Positions 62,735 through 64,000 of a stretch of 64,000 nucleotides of DNA are shown here, in pieces. Source of the stretch: Noviherbaspirillum soli (lineage in GTDB: Bacteria; Pseudomonadota; Gammaproteobacteria; Burkholderiales; Burkholderiaceae_D); assembly GCF_015352955.1 (NCBI RefSeq), contig NZ_JACYOX010000002.1, forward strand, positions 186,001 through 250,000, in the 5' to 3' direction. The notes below the pieces were generated by a model. It saw only the letters and a list, made by a program, of their open reading frames with translations. It ran no database searches and was not told where the DNA came from. The stretch's first letter is position 1. Every line of letters starts with the position of its first letter. Both the position numbers and the translations under genes were made by a program.

Positions 62735-62961
62735 AGTTCCTGATCTGGGGCGTGATCCTTGCGCTTGTAATGTTCTGGCTGCTCAGGCCAAAGGCGAAGC
62801 CGGTGGCGCAGCGCAAGCCGCGGGCCGCCGTGGATGCGCCCGAGGCGATGCTGCAGTGCGCTGAATGCGGCATGCATTTCCCTTCTTCGGAAGCGCTGCC
62901 CGCGGCAACCGGCGAAGTGTTCTGCTGCGAAGAGCACCGGCGTCATCATGCGTCGCGCTGA
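62731..62961 (+). CDS. PP0621-family small membrane/zinc-ribbon protein
   Basis: This 76-residue protein has an N-terminal membrane segment (about 2-19, KFLIWGVILALVMFWLLR) and a C-terminal metal-binding motif MLQCAECGMHFPSSEAL with two Cys, followed by VFCCEEHRRHH with two more Cys. That fits the PP0621 family, a putative metal-binding anchor protein always found near pilS. It overlaps the ypjD stop (ATGA) and lies 3 bases before the pilS start, so it is translated from the same transcript. Its function is unknown. Confidence 0.85.
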   Translation: MKFLIWGVILALVMFWLLRPKAKPVAQRKPRAAVDAPEAMLQCAECGMHFPSSEALPAATGEVFCCEEHRRHHASR

Positions 62962-62964
62962 AGG

Positions 62965-64000
62965 ATGAGTGCTGTTGCCGGCAGCCTGCGGCCAGGCAAT
63001 CGGGAAACCATCTGGCGCACGCTGCAAACCTTCAATGTCACCCGGATCGCCATTGCGGTGGTGCTGCTGGCCTATCTCAGCATCAATGCCCGGCAGGGTT
63101 TCTGGATGGTGGAGGGCTTTCTCTACCGGCAGATCTGTGGCGTCTATCTTGCGCTCGCCGTGGGTTTAGGCGTTGTCACGGTATGGCGCCGTCAGCGCCT
63201 GCTGCTGCAGCTCACCGCGGGCGTACTGGCCGATATCGTTTTCATCAGCACGCTGTATGTCGCCGCTGGCGGTGCCCGGAGCGGCCTTGCCATCCTCTAC
63301 CTGTTCCCGCTGGCCGGCAGCGCGGTGCTGGCGCCGATGGTGCTGGCGCTGTTCTTCACGGCGCTGGCGGCGCTGGCCATGCTGCTGGAAAGCGCCTATC
63401 AGCTGCTCAATTCCACGGCCGAGTCGACCATCTCCCAGGCCGGGCTGTATGGCGCCGCATTCTTCTCCGCCGTCTATGTGCTGAACCGGCTGGCGGGAAG
63501 GCTGATACGGCAGGAGCAGCTGGCGATGCAACACCACCAGGGCTTGCAGACGCAGCAGGCGATCAACCAGCTGGTCATTGCCGATATGGGCGATGGCGTG
63601 CTGGTGATGGGCACGGATACCACCATCTTCATCGTCAATCCGGCCGCCGAGCGCATGCTGGGCCTGTCCAGTGCTGCCGCGCGGGGCCGGCTGGTTGACA
63701 TTGCCTGGCTCGCGCCCGTGGCCGACGCCTACCTTGCCTGGGCCGGCAACAGCGCCGCTGCGCTGGCATTCGTGATGCTGAAGCCGGCGGAAGAGCGGAT
63801 GACGCATCTGCGGCTGCGCTTTGCCAGCACCGGCGCCACCGGCAACGAGCGCATCGTGGTGTTCCTGCAGGATGTGGGCGAAATTGAAAACCGGGCCCAG
63901 GAGTTGAAGCTGGCGTCGATGGGGCGCCTGACCGCCAGCATTGCCCATGAAGTGCGCAACCCGCTGTCGGCGATTTCCCATGCCAATTCCCTGATCGCCG
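62965..64000 (+). CDS. pilS: Sensor histidine kinase PilS, 5' part
   Basis: The gene starts at ATG 62965 after an AAGG site and runs off the window end, so 345 residues are visible. It has six or so N-terminal membrane segments (about 28-185), then a PAS-like domain (about 200-300, QAINQLVIADMGDGVLVMGTDTTIFIVNPAAERMLGL) and the start of the kinase dimerisation region with the phospho-acceptor His328 in SIAHEVRNPLSAISHAN. It is the NtrB-type sensor that controls pilin expression through PilR and sigma-54. It is expected to be followed by pilR. pilB and pilC at 42-45 kb are targets in the same pilus system. Confidence 0.93.
   Translation, partial: MSAVAGSLRPGNRETIWRTLQTFNVTRIAIAVVLLAYLSINARQGFWMVEGFLYRQICGVYLALAVGLGVVTVWRRQRLLLQLTAGVLADIVFISTLYVAAGGARSGLAILYLFPLAGSAVLAPMVLALFFTALAALAMLLESAYQLLNSTAESTISQAGLYGAAFFSAVYVLNRLAGRLIRQEQLAMQHHQGLQTQQAINQLVIADMGDGVLVMGTDTTIFIVNPAAERMLGLSSAAARGRLVDIAWLAPVADAYLAWAGNSAAALAFVMLKPAEERMTHLRLRFASTGATGNERIVVFLQDVGEIENRAQELKLASMGRLTASIAHEVRNPLSAISHANSLIA

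Overview
The window reads as a chromosomal segment of a high-GC betaproteobacterium of the Burkholderiales, most likely Oxalobacteraceae (Herbaspirillum, Noviherbaspirillum or Massilia type). This is inferred from gene content and order: an aroQ-accB-accC-prmA-DUF3426 string, mpl next to a YqiA-type esterase and ubiC, ispB opposite rplU-rpmA-obgE-proB, a CNP1-family protein beside rppH-proS, ffh opposite ypjD-PP0621-pilS, and AlaLys-rich histone H1-like proteins. No phage, insertion sequence with transposase, CRISPR array or rRNA operon is visible. Coding density is high and most genes look intact.

Layout. 1-7 kb: a truncated hypothetical gene, two methyltransferase-like proteins, a LivK-type periplasmic binding protein, a secreted alpha/beta hydrolase, and a D-tartrate-dehydratase-like enolase-superfamily enzyme (5.7-6.9 kb) divergent from a LysR regulator. 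8-14.1 kb: a group that looks oxygen-controlled. An FNR/Anr-type box with class II promoter geometry precedes an FMN oxidoreductase, a universal stress protein and a hemerythrin-like protein. A second, nearly identical box lies between a tandem-Usp gene and an acyl-CoA synthetase/GNAT fusion. 14.1-18.9 kb: the asnO-ngg-peptidase operon for the osmolyte N-acetylglutaminylglutamine amide. 19.4-21.8 kb: nrdB without nrdA, with candidate NrdR boxes, then a histone H1-like gene made largely of about 25 AVAKK pentapeptides.

21.9-29.7 kb: mostly minus-strand housekeeping genes (YggT opposite; lipoprotein, PfkB kinase, DUF3426, prmA, accC, accB, aroQ, TlpA-like thioredoxin, a hypothetical). 29.7-38.1 kb: plus-strand housekeeping genes (mpl, esterase, ubiC, RNB nuclease, tonB-like, aroE, mtgA, corA). 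38.7-41.6 kb: a CopG-type regulator with a phased 11-bp operator array, a PHB-depolymerase-like esterase and a protein with every catalytic residue of mandelate racemase. A 160-bp inverted-repeat element separates this from pilC-pilB (41.9-44.9 kb). 45-51.3 kb: a CorC/HlyC-type CBS membrane protein, a winged-helix regulator, a membrane protein, a DUF2945 protein, and surface-polysaccharide genes (two family 9 glycosyltransferases and an O-antigen-ligase-like protein). 51.5-64 kb: tRNA-Pro(CGG), ispB, rplU-rpmA-obgE-proB, CNP1, rppH, proS, a lytic transglycosylase, a SWIB protein with a histone-like tail, ffh, ypjD, a PP0621 protein and the first part of pilS.

The least ordinary parts are the FNR-type regulon segment with its extra palindrome inside the promoter, the two histone-like chromatin proteins, the CopG operator array, the mandelate-racemase homologue, and the small repeat elements. 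No completely new multi-gene system stands out; the FNR-linked oxidoreductase/Usp/hemerythrin operon is the best candidate for a poorly described functional unit.
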